Positions 9,192 through 17,500 of a stretch of 64,000 nt of DNA are shown one piece after another (position 1 is the stretch's first letter; every line of letters starts with the position of its first letter). The DNA is from Paenibacillus sonchi (GTDB taxonomy: Bacteria > Bacillota > Bacilli > Paenibacillales > Paenibacillaceae): assembly GCF_016772475.1 (NCBI RefSeq), contig NZ_CP068595.1, forward strand, positions 6,882,001 to 6,946,000, written 5' to 3'. The notes beneath the pieces are model-generated. The model ran no database searches, was not told where the DNA came from, and saw only the letters and a program-made list of their open reading frames with translations. The position numbers and the translations under genes were made by a program.

Positions 9192-9709
9192 CTACTTCAA
9201 ATACCGCTCCTTCAGGACACCCAGATGATGCAGCTCATGTCCAATAATTACACAGGCTATGGCTCTGGCAGAAATCGGATTACCGCTGGCCGTCCCCATC
9301 CGGGTCCATGCCTCCTCGGGCAGACTCTCCAGCAGCGCAATTGTAGATTGGCGTACCAGCTTATAATGCCGCACCATTTCACTGAGCGTAAACCGCTCGA
9401 ACTCTCCTGCCGCCGCGAGTCATTTTCCTCATACCCGGGCAGCGGAGCTTTCTCCCCTCTGGCAATTGCGAGCAACCGGTAGGACATAATGCGGTCATTG
9501 TCAGTCAGGTGTCCGAGCAGCTGCTTGATGCTCCATTTGCCTTCTGCATAGCGGTAGCAGCCCTGTTCCTCGCTCAGCCCGTCCAACAGATCATACATCA
9601 GACGGGATTGTTCCCTAAGCACAGCCGCAAGCTCCCCTTCAGGGGGGACCAAAGAAATGTAACGGGCCGGAAATTCACTGTATTCTCCTGGTTGTGGACG
9701 CTGGTTCAT
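9192..9709 (-). pseudogene. DinB/YfiT-like four-helix protein, frameshifted
   Basis: The 5' part (MNQRPQPGEYSEFPARYISLV, LREQSRLMYDLLDGLSEEQ, WSIKQLLGHLTDNDRIMSYRLLAIARGE) is a typical DinB_2 N-terminus, with the metal-ligand His in GHLTDNDR. The frame breaks near 9415. One base over, it continues as GEFERFTLSEMVRHYKLVRQ and ends with IIGHELHHLGVLKERYL, which holds the second HxxxH-type metal site. The length is one base short of a multiple of three, so a base is missing in the TCGCGGCGG stretch. The start at 9709 has GAGAGGGG 7 nt upstream. Members are metal-dependent hydrolases or thiol transferases; the substrate here is unknown. Confidence 0.8.
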
Positions 9710-9765
9710 AAGACTGCCCCTCTCAAACTATTTTTCAAAAAATTGCCGAATAGTGTAAAATGCTG

Positions 9766-9794
9766 TTGTTGTATTTTAGTACATTATGTATAAT
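9766..9794 (+). promoter_or_regulatory. promoter of the agr-like locus
   Basis: -35 TTGTTG (9766-9771), 17-bp spacer, -10 TATAAT (9789-9794). The spacer contains the dyad TGTAT-TTTA-GTACA. It lies 48 bp before the first gene of the locus. Confidence 0.7.
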
Positions 9795-9842
9795 ATTTGC
9801 AAGAATACAAGTTGAGTGATCCTGAACATCGGGAGTGTAAGC

Positions 9843-10512
9843 ATGCTGGAATTTGTACTGTTTATGGTGTTTTCGGTACTGGAGACCTATGCCATGTTTT
9901 ATTTGGCTTTCAAGGTATTCAAAATTGACATCTATTTCAAAGAAATTCTATTTGCCAGCCTGCTAATGGGATTTATATCGTATGTACTTCGCTACGATTA
10001 TTGGATTAATATTAACTGATGTTGTAATTCAGTATTTGTTAACCTTTTTCTTTTTGTGGCTGATGTTTAGAATTCAGATTTTCTATTCTGCTATCATGAA
10101 CGGACTAACCTACCTTTCCTACATGTTAATTCAATCCACTTGCTATTTTATACTGAGCTTAACAGGAATGTATTCTTTGACATACCCCTTTACTTCAGTT
10201 GGTGTCTACATATTACAGATCATCTCTGCAACCTCTGCAATTTTAATTGGTTCATTTGTCGGCAAAAGAAGATTAGGTTTTGATTTCGTTCCGGACAAAC
10301 AAAATGAAAAAGTACAAATTAGATTGCGTGAAATAAAAATCTTCGCATTAAGCATACCGTCTATTTTCATAGTTTTATTTATGATAATACTAACCAAGCA
10401 TTATTCACGGTTTTTCTTTCTAATGCCTCTGGCATATGGTATTCCATTATATATTTACTTATTTTTATCTTTTAAAAAGGATCGAAGTGATAATGAACTT
10501 TTTAGCAAATAG
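9843..10512 (+). pseudogene. polytopic membrane protein of the agr-like locus, apparently frameshifted
   Basis: The start MLEFVLFMVFSVLETYAM (ATG 9843, GGGAGTG site) gives about 58 residues, ending ISYVLRYDYWININ. A second frame overlapping from 9982 continues GLILTDVVIQYLLTFFFLWL to a stop at 10512. Removing one T near 10005 joins them as ...RYDY-GLILTDVV..., about 222 residues, and the span is one base longer than a multiple of three. The joined product would have six or seven membrane helices and a charged loop (KRRLGFDFVPDKQNEKVQIRL). It overlaps agrB by 20 bp. It is not AgrC: no kinase domain is present. The role is unknown. Two separate genes cannot be excluded. Confidence 0.6.
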
Positions 10513-11017
10513 AATTGCTGTTGCGATCAAAAATGCTAATTCGGAGGATACCTACTCTATCGAGATCATGCAATATTCATTAAACATTATCTTAAATACT
10601 TGTTTTATCATACTAGCAACCGCACTTATAGGCATAGTAACCGGACATTTTTCAGAATCTCTCATTTTTCTTTTCAGTTTCTCGTTACTTCGTTTATCCT
10701 CTGGCGGCTTTCATTTAAAAACAGCTACAGCCTGCAATATCGTTACGATTTTTTTAAGCACAGCTTCTCCATTCCTAAGCATTTTTTCTGAACAATACTT
10801 TTGGTTTTTGAGCGGGATCAGCTTTTTGATTATAGTCGTGTTTGCACCGAACCCTGACAAAAATGCCAGAATCCCACTTAAAATATACCCTGCATTAAAA
10901 TTAATATCCATCATTCTAGCAGGTTCGAATTTTTTAATTCATTCTTCTGTAGTTGGGTTGGCTTTTTTTGTCCAATCCTTAACAGTAATAAAACAAAAAA
11001 AGGAGGTAATAACATGA
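10493..11017 (+). CDS. agrB: AgrB-like peptide-processing membrane protease
   Basis: 174 residues from the ATG at 10493. It is hydrophobic, with about five or six membrane helices. The catalytic pair is visible in SGGFHLKTATACN: His, then Cys seven residues later, the same spacing as the known AgrB active site. Family members cut the C-terminal tail from AgrD and form the cyclic autoinducer. The upstream gene overlaps it, and its stop codon overlaps the agrD start in ATGA, implying coupled translation. It is AT-rich compared with the core genes. No agrC or agrA follows. Confidence 0.88.
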   Translation: MNFLANRIAVAIKNANSEDTYSIEIMQYSLNIILNTCFIILATALIGIVTGHFSESLIFLFSFSLLRLSSGGFHLKTATACNIVTIFLSTASPFLSIFSEQYFWFLSGISFLIIVVFAPNPDKNARIPLKIYPALKLISIILAGSNFLIHSSVVGLAFFVQSLTVIKQKKEVIT

Positions 11018-11133
11018 AAAAGTCACTTGCTAAATATACTTCCTCTGCACTTGCAGCATCAGCAAGATTCTTCGTTTCAATCATGAAACCAGCCTTTCAT
11101 AGCCCAGAAGCACCAAAAGAATTGCGGAAGTAA
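11014..11133 (+). CDS. agrD: AgrD-like autoinducer prepeptide lacking cysteine
   Basis: 39 residues beginning MKKSLAKYTSSALAASARFF, starting in the agrB stop (ATGA) with AGGAGG 7 nt upstream. The organisation fits AgrD: a basic amphipathic leader, a short middle part (VSIMKPAF), and a proline/acidic tail (HSPEAPKELRK) matching the P-E-x-P-x-E-L tail that AgrB recognises. There is no Cys anywhere, so a thiolactone is impossible; Ser22 could form a lactone of about seven residues, as in the serine-type AIPs of some staphylococci. The exact mature peptide cannot be set from sequence. Confidence 0.8.
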   Translation: MKKSLAKYTSSALAASARFFVSIMKPAFHSPEAPKELRK

Positions 11134-11151
11134 TTAAAGGATGGGGAGAAC

Positions 11152-11487
11152 ATGCGAGTCTTGCTAAACGACGGTTCCTCCCGGGATATTGGGGAAGAAG
11201 ATATATTGTATTTCTCCAGTTATAAGAATACAATATTCGTCCATACCAAAGAAGGCGAGTTTGTTCTCCCTACCACGCTTTCCGATCTCTTTGCTGCTTA
11301 TAAGTGCAAAAACTTCGAACGCCTGGACCGCAGCAATGTAGTCAGTCTCAACCAAGTTGAAAGTTACGATTCCGAACGTAAAATTGTTACGTTTCAGGAG
11401 GGAGAACAATTCGCTACAGTATCAGAACCTAATGAAACCAGGCTCAGAAGATATTTAGCCTCAAGGGAAGACACCTCCGAATCCTAA
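11152..11487 (+). CDS. stand-alone LytTR-domain DNA-binding protein
   Basis: 111 residues, the size of one LytTR domain without a receiver. The pattern is typical: VLLNDGSSRDIGEEDILYFSSYKNTIFVHTKEGEF, then LSDLFAAYKCKNFERLDRSNVVSLNQVESYD and a closing beta segment KIVTFQEGEQFATVSEP. AGGATGGGGAG precedes the start; it lies 18 bp after agrD and the operon ends at a terminator. AgrA-class regulators use this fold to bind promoters, but here there is no phosphorylation domain. It may act as a one-component regulator of the locus or respond to the upstream membrane protein; that is inference. Confidence 0.85.
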   Translation: MRVLLNDGSSRDIGEEDILYFSSYKNTIFVHTKEGEFVLPTTLSDLFAAYKCKNFERLDRSNVVSLNQVESYDSERKIVTFQEGEQFATVSEPNETRLRRYLASREDTSES

Positions 11488-11498
11488 CTTTTAGCCAA

Positions 11499-11546
11499 AA
11501 AACAACCATCCCATGCCTTACGGCTAACGGGTGGTTGTTTTTATTT
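11499..11546 (+). terminator. terminator of the agr-like operon
   Basis: Stem AACAACCATCCC / GGGTGGTTGTT (one bulge) followed by TTTTTATTTT. Confidence 0.8.
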
Positions 11547-11669
11547 TAATCCATTATATAGTAAATAAGTATTATCCCATATGTTGCCTTTCTTGTAAAG
11601 AATATTTCACCCGGCGAATGACAGGAGACGGGTTACCTTCCAAATGGTACCATTTAAATAGATTTGTAG

Positions 11670-11675
11670 TATAAT
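11670..11675 (+). promoter_or_regulatory. probable -10 element of sda
   Basis: TATAAT 33 bp before the sda start. No convincing -35 is seen, so an activator may be needed, or the promoter is weak. No DnaA box was found in the upstream 100 bp. Confidence 0.35.
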
Positions 11676-11707
11676 AACACCTACTAAATAACCGATGGAG
11701 GAATCTA

Positions 11708-11887
11708 ATGGATTATTACTTTCATCCTTCTCCGCGCCCCTCATCCTTAGAACTATTGTCTGACGAACAATTGTTGAACATCTACGATCTGGCGGTGGAG
11801 GCTAAAGCTTCAGCCGATTTCATTGAGATTATTCAAAGCGTTCTGACCGAGAGAAACATAAGCAGTCCTACCCATTCTGAGGATTGA
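11708..11887 (+). CDS. sda: sporulation histidine kinase inhibitor Sda
   Basis: 59 residues, ATG at 11708 with GGAGG 6 nt upstream. After a short N-terminal extension, LELLSDEQLLNIYDLAVEAK and ADFIEIIQSVLTERNI match the Sda helical hairpin (family pattern LSDELLxxxYxxA...DFIxLIxxEIxRR). Sda binds the dimerisation domain of sporulation kinases and blocks phosphate flow to Spo0A when DNA replication is disturbed. The usual protein is about 46-52 residues, so the N-terminal extension is slightly long. The gene is monocistronic, between two terminators, about 13 kb from spo0A. Confidence 0.8.
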   Translation: MDYYFHPSPRPSSLELLSDEQLLNIYDLAVEAKASADFIEIIQSVLTERNISSPTHSED

Positions 11888-11956
11888 TCTCGTTATTATT
11901 CCCACATTTCAACATATAAACTGTTCTTTTGCAATGTCTCTTCTGCAACCAAAATA

Positions 11957-12004
11957 AAGAAGCCACCTCCACCCTACAGGGAGGTTGGGCTTCTTATTTT
12001 TGTT
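11957..12004. terminator. bidirectional terminator between sda and the minus-strand secreted protein gene
   Basis: Stem AAGAAGCC-CCTCC / GGAGG-GGCTTCTT with an 8-nt loop and T/A-rich flanks on both sides (TATTTTTG on plus). Confidence 0.75.
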
Positions 12005-12032
12005 CATTGTTGATTAGCGTGTTGCCCGCCGC

Positions 12033-12455
12033 TTATTTCACGGGAAGAGTAATTACGGAAATGTGGCCGCTGGAAGAAAAGATTGCAAACGAAGCCTCCC
12101 GCGTCGTTGTATCCAACCCGATGAAATGGGCCTCATGTCCGGAGGCTGGCGGTGCCGGCTGGTTAGACAGAATGCTTTTTCCAGTCAAATCATAGAGCGA
12201 CCAGAAATGGGCAGACTCATCCTTAACATAGAGCTGTGAACCAAAAAGCTCACTTTTCCAGCCGGAAGCTGTGTCGTATTTTTCCTCAAACTTGTTGTTC
12301 AGTATTACCCTGCCTTCACCCGCAGGCACAATACTGATGCCATCCGTGTCCAAAACTGTGTAAGGAAGATTTACATCAGTCGCTGCTGCGGAAACTGCTG
12401 AAGACAGGATCAGAGTTAACAATGATAACACCGTCAAAACTTTGAGTATACGCAT
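12033..12455 (-). CDS. secreted hypothetical protein
   Basis: 140 residues from the ATG at 12455; GAAGGAG lies 6 nt upstream, whereas the longer ORF start has no site. Residues 1-24 form a clear Sec signal peptide (MRILKVLTVLSLLTLI, cleavage probably after AVSA). The remaining 115 residues look like a small beta-rich domain (LPYTVLDTDGISIVPAGEGRV, FGSQLYVKDESAHFWSLYD). No family recognised. It has no cysteine and no anchor. It probably shares a transcript with the gene starting at 12804. Confidence 0.55.
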   Translation of the reverse strand: MRILKVLTVLSLLTLILSSAVSAAATDVNLPYTVLDTDGISIVPAGEGRVILNNKFEEKYDTASGWKSELFGSQLYVKDESAHFWSLYDLTGKSILSNQPAPPASGHEAHFIGLDTTTREASFAIFSSSGHISVITLPVK

Positions 12456-12495
12456 CCTTTTCTCCTTCTTCACCGGAAACAGGACAAATGAAGGA

Positions 12496-12804
12496 CTACT
12501 CGATGAACTCCGTTTTGAACACATTCTCCAGTTTGCCGCCCAGTCTTTTTTTGAGGGGAACCTTGATGTCCCGGCTCAGTTCCTTAAAAAAAGTATCCAC
12601 ATCACAATTCACATTCTGCGCCATCGCAACAAGGGTTCCGTCATTCACGATATTCTGGTTCACTTCAAGCGGGATATCCACTTCAATGTCGTATTTCTTG
12701 GTCAATGTTTTAATATACCTAGCGAAAATTTCCAGAAGTTCTTCGTTGTTGAAATTCTCAATTGCGGCTTTGCCTTTGGCGGTAAATTTGATGTTCACTC
12801 TCAT
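12496..12804 (-). CDS. conserved hypothetical protein, cytoplasmic
   Basis: 102 residues from the ATG at 12804 (AAAGGGG upstream). The fold is probably alpha/beta: MRVNIKFTAKGKAAIENF, then the helical EELLEIFARYIKTLTKKYDIE, and a lysine-rich end (IKVPLKKRLGGKLENVFK). No signal or membrane segment. It precedes the secreted-protein gene by 40 bp on the same strand. I do not recognise a family and assign no function. Confidence 0.5.
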   Translation of the reverse strand: MRVNIKFTAKGKAAIENFNNEELLEIFARYIKTLTKKYDIEVDIPLEVNQNIVNDGTLVAMAQNVNCDVDTFFKELSRDIKVPLKKRLGGKLENVFKTEFIE

Positions 12805-12887
12805 TGTAGATTTCCCCTTTTCTGTCATACCATTTTGTTGTTCGTGTATGGATCAAGATGAATAGATGGCTGTAAAAAAGGGCAACA

Positions 12888-13090
12888 TTATTCTCTGCCT
12901 TCAAATGTATCGTTCCGTACATCGCTAAGGTTATATTTCTCAATTTTTCCTATTACCATTCCTGCCCCGTATTCCTCTGCTGAAAAAACGATTACCCGTT
13001 CATACCAAAGGAAACATAGGAGGTTTCTTTGCCTTGCTTCGCCCGGAACGCCTTCAGCTTGTTGAATCCCGTTCCGTAGATGTAGTCCTG
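12888..13090 (-). pseudogene. decayed gene remnant
   Basis: Two adjacent minus-strand frames each look coding and join end to end: DYIYGTGFNKLKAFRAKQGK then ETSYVSFGMNG and a stop, followed one frame over by VIVFSAEEYGAGMVIGKIEK and YNLSDVRNDTFEGRE. A stop codon lies just upstream of the first part and no start codon is available. This is best read as the tail of a lost gene with a frameshift near 13000. The family is not recognised. Confidence 0.4.
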
Positions 13091-13399
13091 TTACATCATA
13101 ACACAACAAAATAAATTGTGTTTCAATATAACAATTAATACCGGAAATAGTTTGGTGTACGCTGGCCGAATGACTTATTTTTCCTTACGATGACCAGCCA
13201 CAAGGCCATGTCTCATTCCAGAGGCCGCATCCACCGGAGCAACATCGGATCAGGCTGCCGGTACAGGCTCCGCTTCAGCTGCGATTGATATTCGGGTGTA
13301 AGCGGAGTGGCTACTGCATGTTCAGGCCCAAATTGCCACATACGAAAATACCGCTACGGCTGGAGCAATACTTCCGGCGTTGTAGCGGTTTTTATGTTC
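13091..13399. other. intergenic gap, no gene seen
   Basis: About 310 bp. The left third is AT-rich, the centre GC-rich without a convincing ORF or ribosome site. The right end is the terminator at 13350-13394. Confidence 0.4.
13350..13396. terminator. bidirectional terminator
   Basis: 8-bp perfect stem ACCGCTAC / GTAGCGGT enclosing partly paired sequence, TTTTT on plus and TATTTT on minus. It lies just after the stop of the minus-strand kinase-like gene. Confidence 0.6.
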
Positions 13400-13843
13400 T
13401 CAGAGCAACTGTAGCATTTCCACCTCAAACTTCCCTTCTTCCGTTCTTACTACAAACAATTCGTTAAATCCCTCAGCATAGGAAGGCATCTGCAGCCTAT
13501 TCATGGTGGTTTTAATACCGGTCACCGGCACCTTTTCTTTACCGGTTCTCTTCTCATTTCTGGCAAGCGACAGTTCAAAATCAGGTTCGAAGTAATAACC
13601 GATGACCTTAAATTTATGTTTTTTAGCCAGATCGATATACCTGCGCCTGTCCTCCAGGGTAGGATTCGTATTATCCACCACGAACGGCTGTACCGCTGCC
13701 AGCGAAGCCGCCAGGAACAGATCCTCCCGATGCCTTGTCCTCAGCATATCCAGGTTAATGCGCATATGCGTTTTAAAGAAGCTCTGCTGATAAAATGTCG
13801 TCTTCCCCGAGCCCTGTATTCCAATAAAAATTACACATTCCAC
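13400..13843 (-). CDS. P-loop kinase-like ATPase (AAA_33 / polynucleotide kinase-like)
   Basis: About 147 residues. The Walker A motif GIQGSGKT directly follows the first beta strand (ECVIFIGIQGSGKTTFYQQ). Later segments match small P-loop kinases: RINLDMLRTRHRED, FVVDNTNPTLEDRRRYIDLA (Asp-containing strand) and VIGYYFEPDFELSLARNEKR (lid Arg region). GTG at 13843 is preferred (AAAAGGA 8 nt upstream); ATG at 13852 is the alternative but has no spacing to that site. Related proteins phosphorylate nucleic-acid ends, zeta-toxin targets or small molecules; the substrate here is unknown. Its neighbour downstream is a terminator. Confidence 0.7.
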   Translation of the reverse strand: MECVIFIGIQGSGKTTFYQQSFFKTHMRINLDMLRTRHREDLFLAASLAAVQPFVVDNTNPTLEDRRRYIDLAKKHKFKVIGYYFEPDFELSLARNEKRTGKEKVPVTGIKTTMNRLQMPSYAEGFNELFVVRTEEGKFEVEMLQLL

Positions 13844-13893
13844 CTTACTCATCCTTTTGCAGATAGACTTATTGATTAATGTTCGCAGTTCTC

Positions 13894-14325
13894 TCAAAAA
13901 ACGATTTCATCACCTGTTTCAATCTTCTTAAATGGGTGGCTATATCGTCTAAACCTAAATTGAAGTTCGGATATATCGTCAGGTAATGGTGGGGATATTA
14001 CGTATTTATAAGATGCATGATCAGACCTGCTTCCACCATTAATCATTCGGCAGTCATATTGTTCGTCAATATATAGCTCGAAATGGTTATGTTCATGAAC
14101 ATAGGATTGAGCCTCCGGTTCGATGTCCCAATCTATATTAAGCGTTAGTACACTTGCATTGGTGTATTATCGCATTGAGGTCAATGTATAGTATCGCTCA
14201 CCTTTTTCAACTGACTTTAGGACTGCAACATGTTTTCTGAATCCAGAGGGTTCAACCATGGGCCTAAAATATTCTTCGTTTAACATAGTTCCAAATAACG
14301 ATTTCAATAAATCCTCATAGAGCAT
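13894..14325 (-). pseudogene. hypothetical protein gene with an in-frame stop
   Basis: From the ATG at 14325 (GGAG 7 nt upstream) the frame reads MLYEDLLKSLFGTMLNEEYF and GERYYTLTSMR, then TAA at 14169-14167. The same frame stays open afterwards for 90 codons: YTNASVLTLNIDWDIEPEAQ, HEHNHFELYIDEQYDCRMIN, LQFRFRRYSHPFKKIETGDE, ending at 13894. The second half is as protein-like as the first and has no start or ribosome site of its own. One nonsense change therefore seems to split a roughly 143-residue protein. Function unknown; the start weakly recalls DUF4304-type proteins. Confidence 0.5.
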
Positions 14326-14436
14326 AATTAATCTCCTCATACATTTTATAATTAATATCCTCATTTCATATTAACATATAATGGATTTTGGACCTTATTG
14401 GATAATTCCAAATTCTCCCCCTACACTTCCACTATC

Positions 14437-14476
14437 ACAAAAAACAGACCCCCGGACAGTGAAGCCCGGCGGTCTG
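14437..14476 (-). terminator. terminator of the giant SLH protein gene
   Basis: Minus strand: CAGACCGCCGGGC / GTCCGGGGGTCTG stem followed by TTTTTT, 35 bp after the stop. Confidence 0.85.
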
Positions 14477-14510
14477 CTTGCGTTACAAGCTTATACGTGG
14501 AGCAGGAGAA

Positions 14511-17500
14511 TCATTTCTGCAATTTGTCCAAAAGGTTCAGCAGCATCTGCGCGCTTTCAGCGCGGGTGCCCTGCTCTTGCGGCGCAAACTGCTCTTGGCC
14601 GCGCCCTTGCATAAGTCCTAGCGCGCTCGCTTCGCCAATGGCTTGGCGGGCCCACTCCGGCGCTTGACTGATGTCGGTGAAAGCGGCAGCCTGAGCATCT
14701 GCCGCCGCCCCGCTGCGCGCCGCGTAGCCGTAGGCGCGAACCAGCATCGCCGCCATCTCCTGGCGCGAGATGGCTTCATCCGGCGCGAACTTCGCCGCCG
14801 ACTGGCCGATGGCAATCCCTGCCTGGACAGCCAGGCCGACCGGACCGGCATACCACTTGTCGGCGCGGACATCCGCGAATGCGGAGGATGCCTGGCCGCT
14901 CAGCCCCAGCGCCCGGACCAGCATCGCGGTGAACTCGGCGCGGGTAATAGCCCGGCTGGGCTCGTACCGCCCGGCCGAAGTTCCCTGCACCAGTTGTTTG
15001 GCGGCCAACTGCTTCACGGCTTTTACCGCCCAATGGCTCGCCGGGAGGTCGGCAAAGGTCTTGTCATATTGCAATACGGCATATTTGCTGAAATGGCTGA
15101 CGGCTGCAGCCCATTTGCCGTCCACCCATTGCCCGCCGGCATATTCCAGCCTGCCGTCATCGCTGAGATAATACAGACCCAGCAGGCTTCTGTCGACATT
15201 TGCATTTACTTCGTAAGCAATCGTGACCGGCTGTGAGAATTGCCCAAGCCCGAATGACCGGCCTTGTTCTGTTACGATGCTGAGCGACCATTCCCGCACA
15301 ACGCCAACGGCCTGAAGCTCGGCTCCCGCCAGGCTACCGGCACGGGCCAGCAGGCTGCTGGCGGCTGCCGCTGGAACAGCTGCCGCTTTCAGTGAAATTT
15401 TGCTGCCTGCAAGAGCCCCGTCACCGGCTTTGCCGCGTAGCTCCGCCAATACAGCAGACGAAATGGTGATGCTCACATTAGCGGCATTTACTGTTAGCGA
15501 TGCCTGCCCCAGCAGCTCCGCCGCATTCCCTGGAAGCTGGAGCTCTTCCAGTTCACCGTCAACGGTAATGGCAACCCCGCTGCTTGCGTTCTGGCTGCCG
15601 GTTAACTGGGCCGCCGTCAGGCTTACAACGCCCGGCGCCGCCGATGCTGCCGGTGTTGCCGCTGCCGCAGCTTGCGCCGTCGGCGCTGCCGTTCCTACAG
15701 GCTGCCCTCCCGATGGCGGGGAGGTTGGCTCCGGTGTAGGAGCTGGACTCGTTGTCGGCTGCGGCGTCGGCTCCGTAGTAGGACCCGGCTCGTCTGCTGT
15801 TACCTTCAGCACATACTCCGCGCCCATAGCGCCGTACTCTGCGCGAATCGTTGCCGTTCCTTCGCTCATAGCGTGAATTTCACCGCTCTCGTCAATTACA
15901 GCCACCGTCTGATCCGAAGTGCTGTAAACAACACCTTCAGTCAATTCCGCCGTGCTGCCGTCACTGTAAACGGCATGGACCACAGCCGTTCCGCTGCTTC
16001 CCGGCCGGAGTGTATCCGGCCCCTTGATAGCAATGCCTGTCATGACGGCTTCACCGCCCTGCGTTACAGTCAGATCATAATGTGCGGTCAAGTCGCGGTA
16101 GGTTACCGAAATAACCGTTGCGCCTTGGCTTAACGCCTGCACCGTCCCTTGATCGTCGATGGACGCAACGGCCGGATTCAGACTGGAATAGCGCAGACCT
16201 TCCGTAATGAATGACCGTTTGCCTGAAGCATACACAGCTTCTGTCACTGTCCGGTCGCTTTGGCCCGCCTGAAGCACGCCCTTGCCCTGCAAAGCGAGGG
16301 ACTGCAGCTGATCTACCGTGATTGTACTTTCCGCATAAATCGCCGGATATCCGTCCACTGTCGCCCTCACTTTGGCTGTTCCCGCCTGCACCGCAGTGAC
16401 CAGCCCGTACGTGTCAACCGTTACGGAATTTTGCGGAGCTGCTGAAACGACGGACCAGTTCACCTTCTTGGTACTGGCGTCGTCGGGGTGCACCGCAGCC
16501 TGAAGCTGTATACTTTGCCCAGGCTCCATATCCACCGCAGTACGATCCAGTGTCACCGATTCCGGAGGCGCTTTGGCAATGACCAGACGGTCGATTTCGG
16601 CACCGGCCACCGTTCTGGCGACAACAGTCAGCTCACGGTCCTTAATCTCAACTGCAGTAAAAATCTGCTCGTCTTCATCGTAGATTTTTTCCTGCCAGAA
16701 ACGCTCGGTCAACGCATAGAACTTCGGCCCGGAAGAGCCGCCGATGACATAACGGGTTCCCTGGCCTTCGGACACCTGCTTGCCGTCTTTCATCGGGAAG
16801 GTCCGCAAATAAATATGGTCATGCCCGTTCATCACTAGGTCGACATTGTGCTTGTCAAAGACTGGCACCCAGGTTGCCTGCACGCGTTCATTGGAATAGA
16901 TGCTGCCATACGGCCCCTGGTGGAAAAAGACAACGGTCCACTTCTTGTCACTGGCCGTCAAATCGCGGTCCAGCCACTCCGCCTGTTCGGTCATTTCGGC
17001 TGCTCCGTGCTCGGTATTCATCACGACAAAATGCGTATCTTGGAGATCAAAGGAATAATTGCTGCCCTTGACGCTGTCCGCCCCATTCTGCGGATTGTTG
17101 AACTGGGCCAGGTAGTCGCCGTCGCCGTTGGTGCCCATCACTTCATGGTTCCCGATAATGGGCACCAGCGTCGTGTTCAGCAGTTGCGGCTGCGCGGCTT
17201 CAAACCACCAGTTCCACTGCTCCTGCTCAAAGCCTTTGTCCACCATATCACCGGCATGGACGAGCATCTCAGCATCCGGCATATATTCGAACGCTTTCTG
17301 GAGGGTGGTACCCCACAGCCCAAAGCCTGCTTTGCTATCCGCCTGGGAGTCACCGATGAACAGGAACCTGGTGGACTCACGCCCGCCGCCGTCCGTTGTA
17401 AAGGCGCCTTGGCTGCTAACATTGCCTATTCCGTCACCAACACGGTAAACATACTTCGTTCCTGGCGCAAGGCCGGTGGCCTCTGCCTTATGGACGCGCA

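Noticed and set aside
9769..9782. TGTAT-TTTA-GTACA in the agr promoter as an array member
   Set aside because: Spacer of 4 bases and no partner at helical distance; kept only as a possible operator of that promoter.
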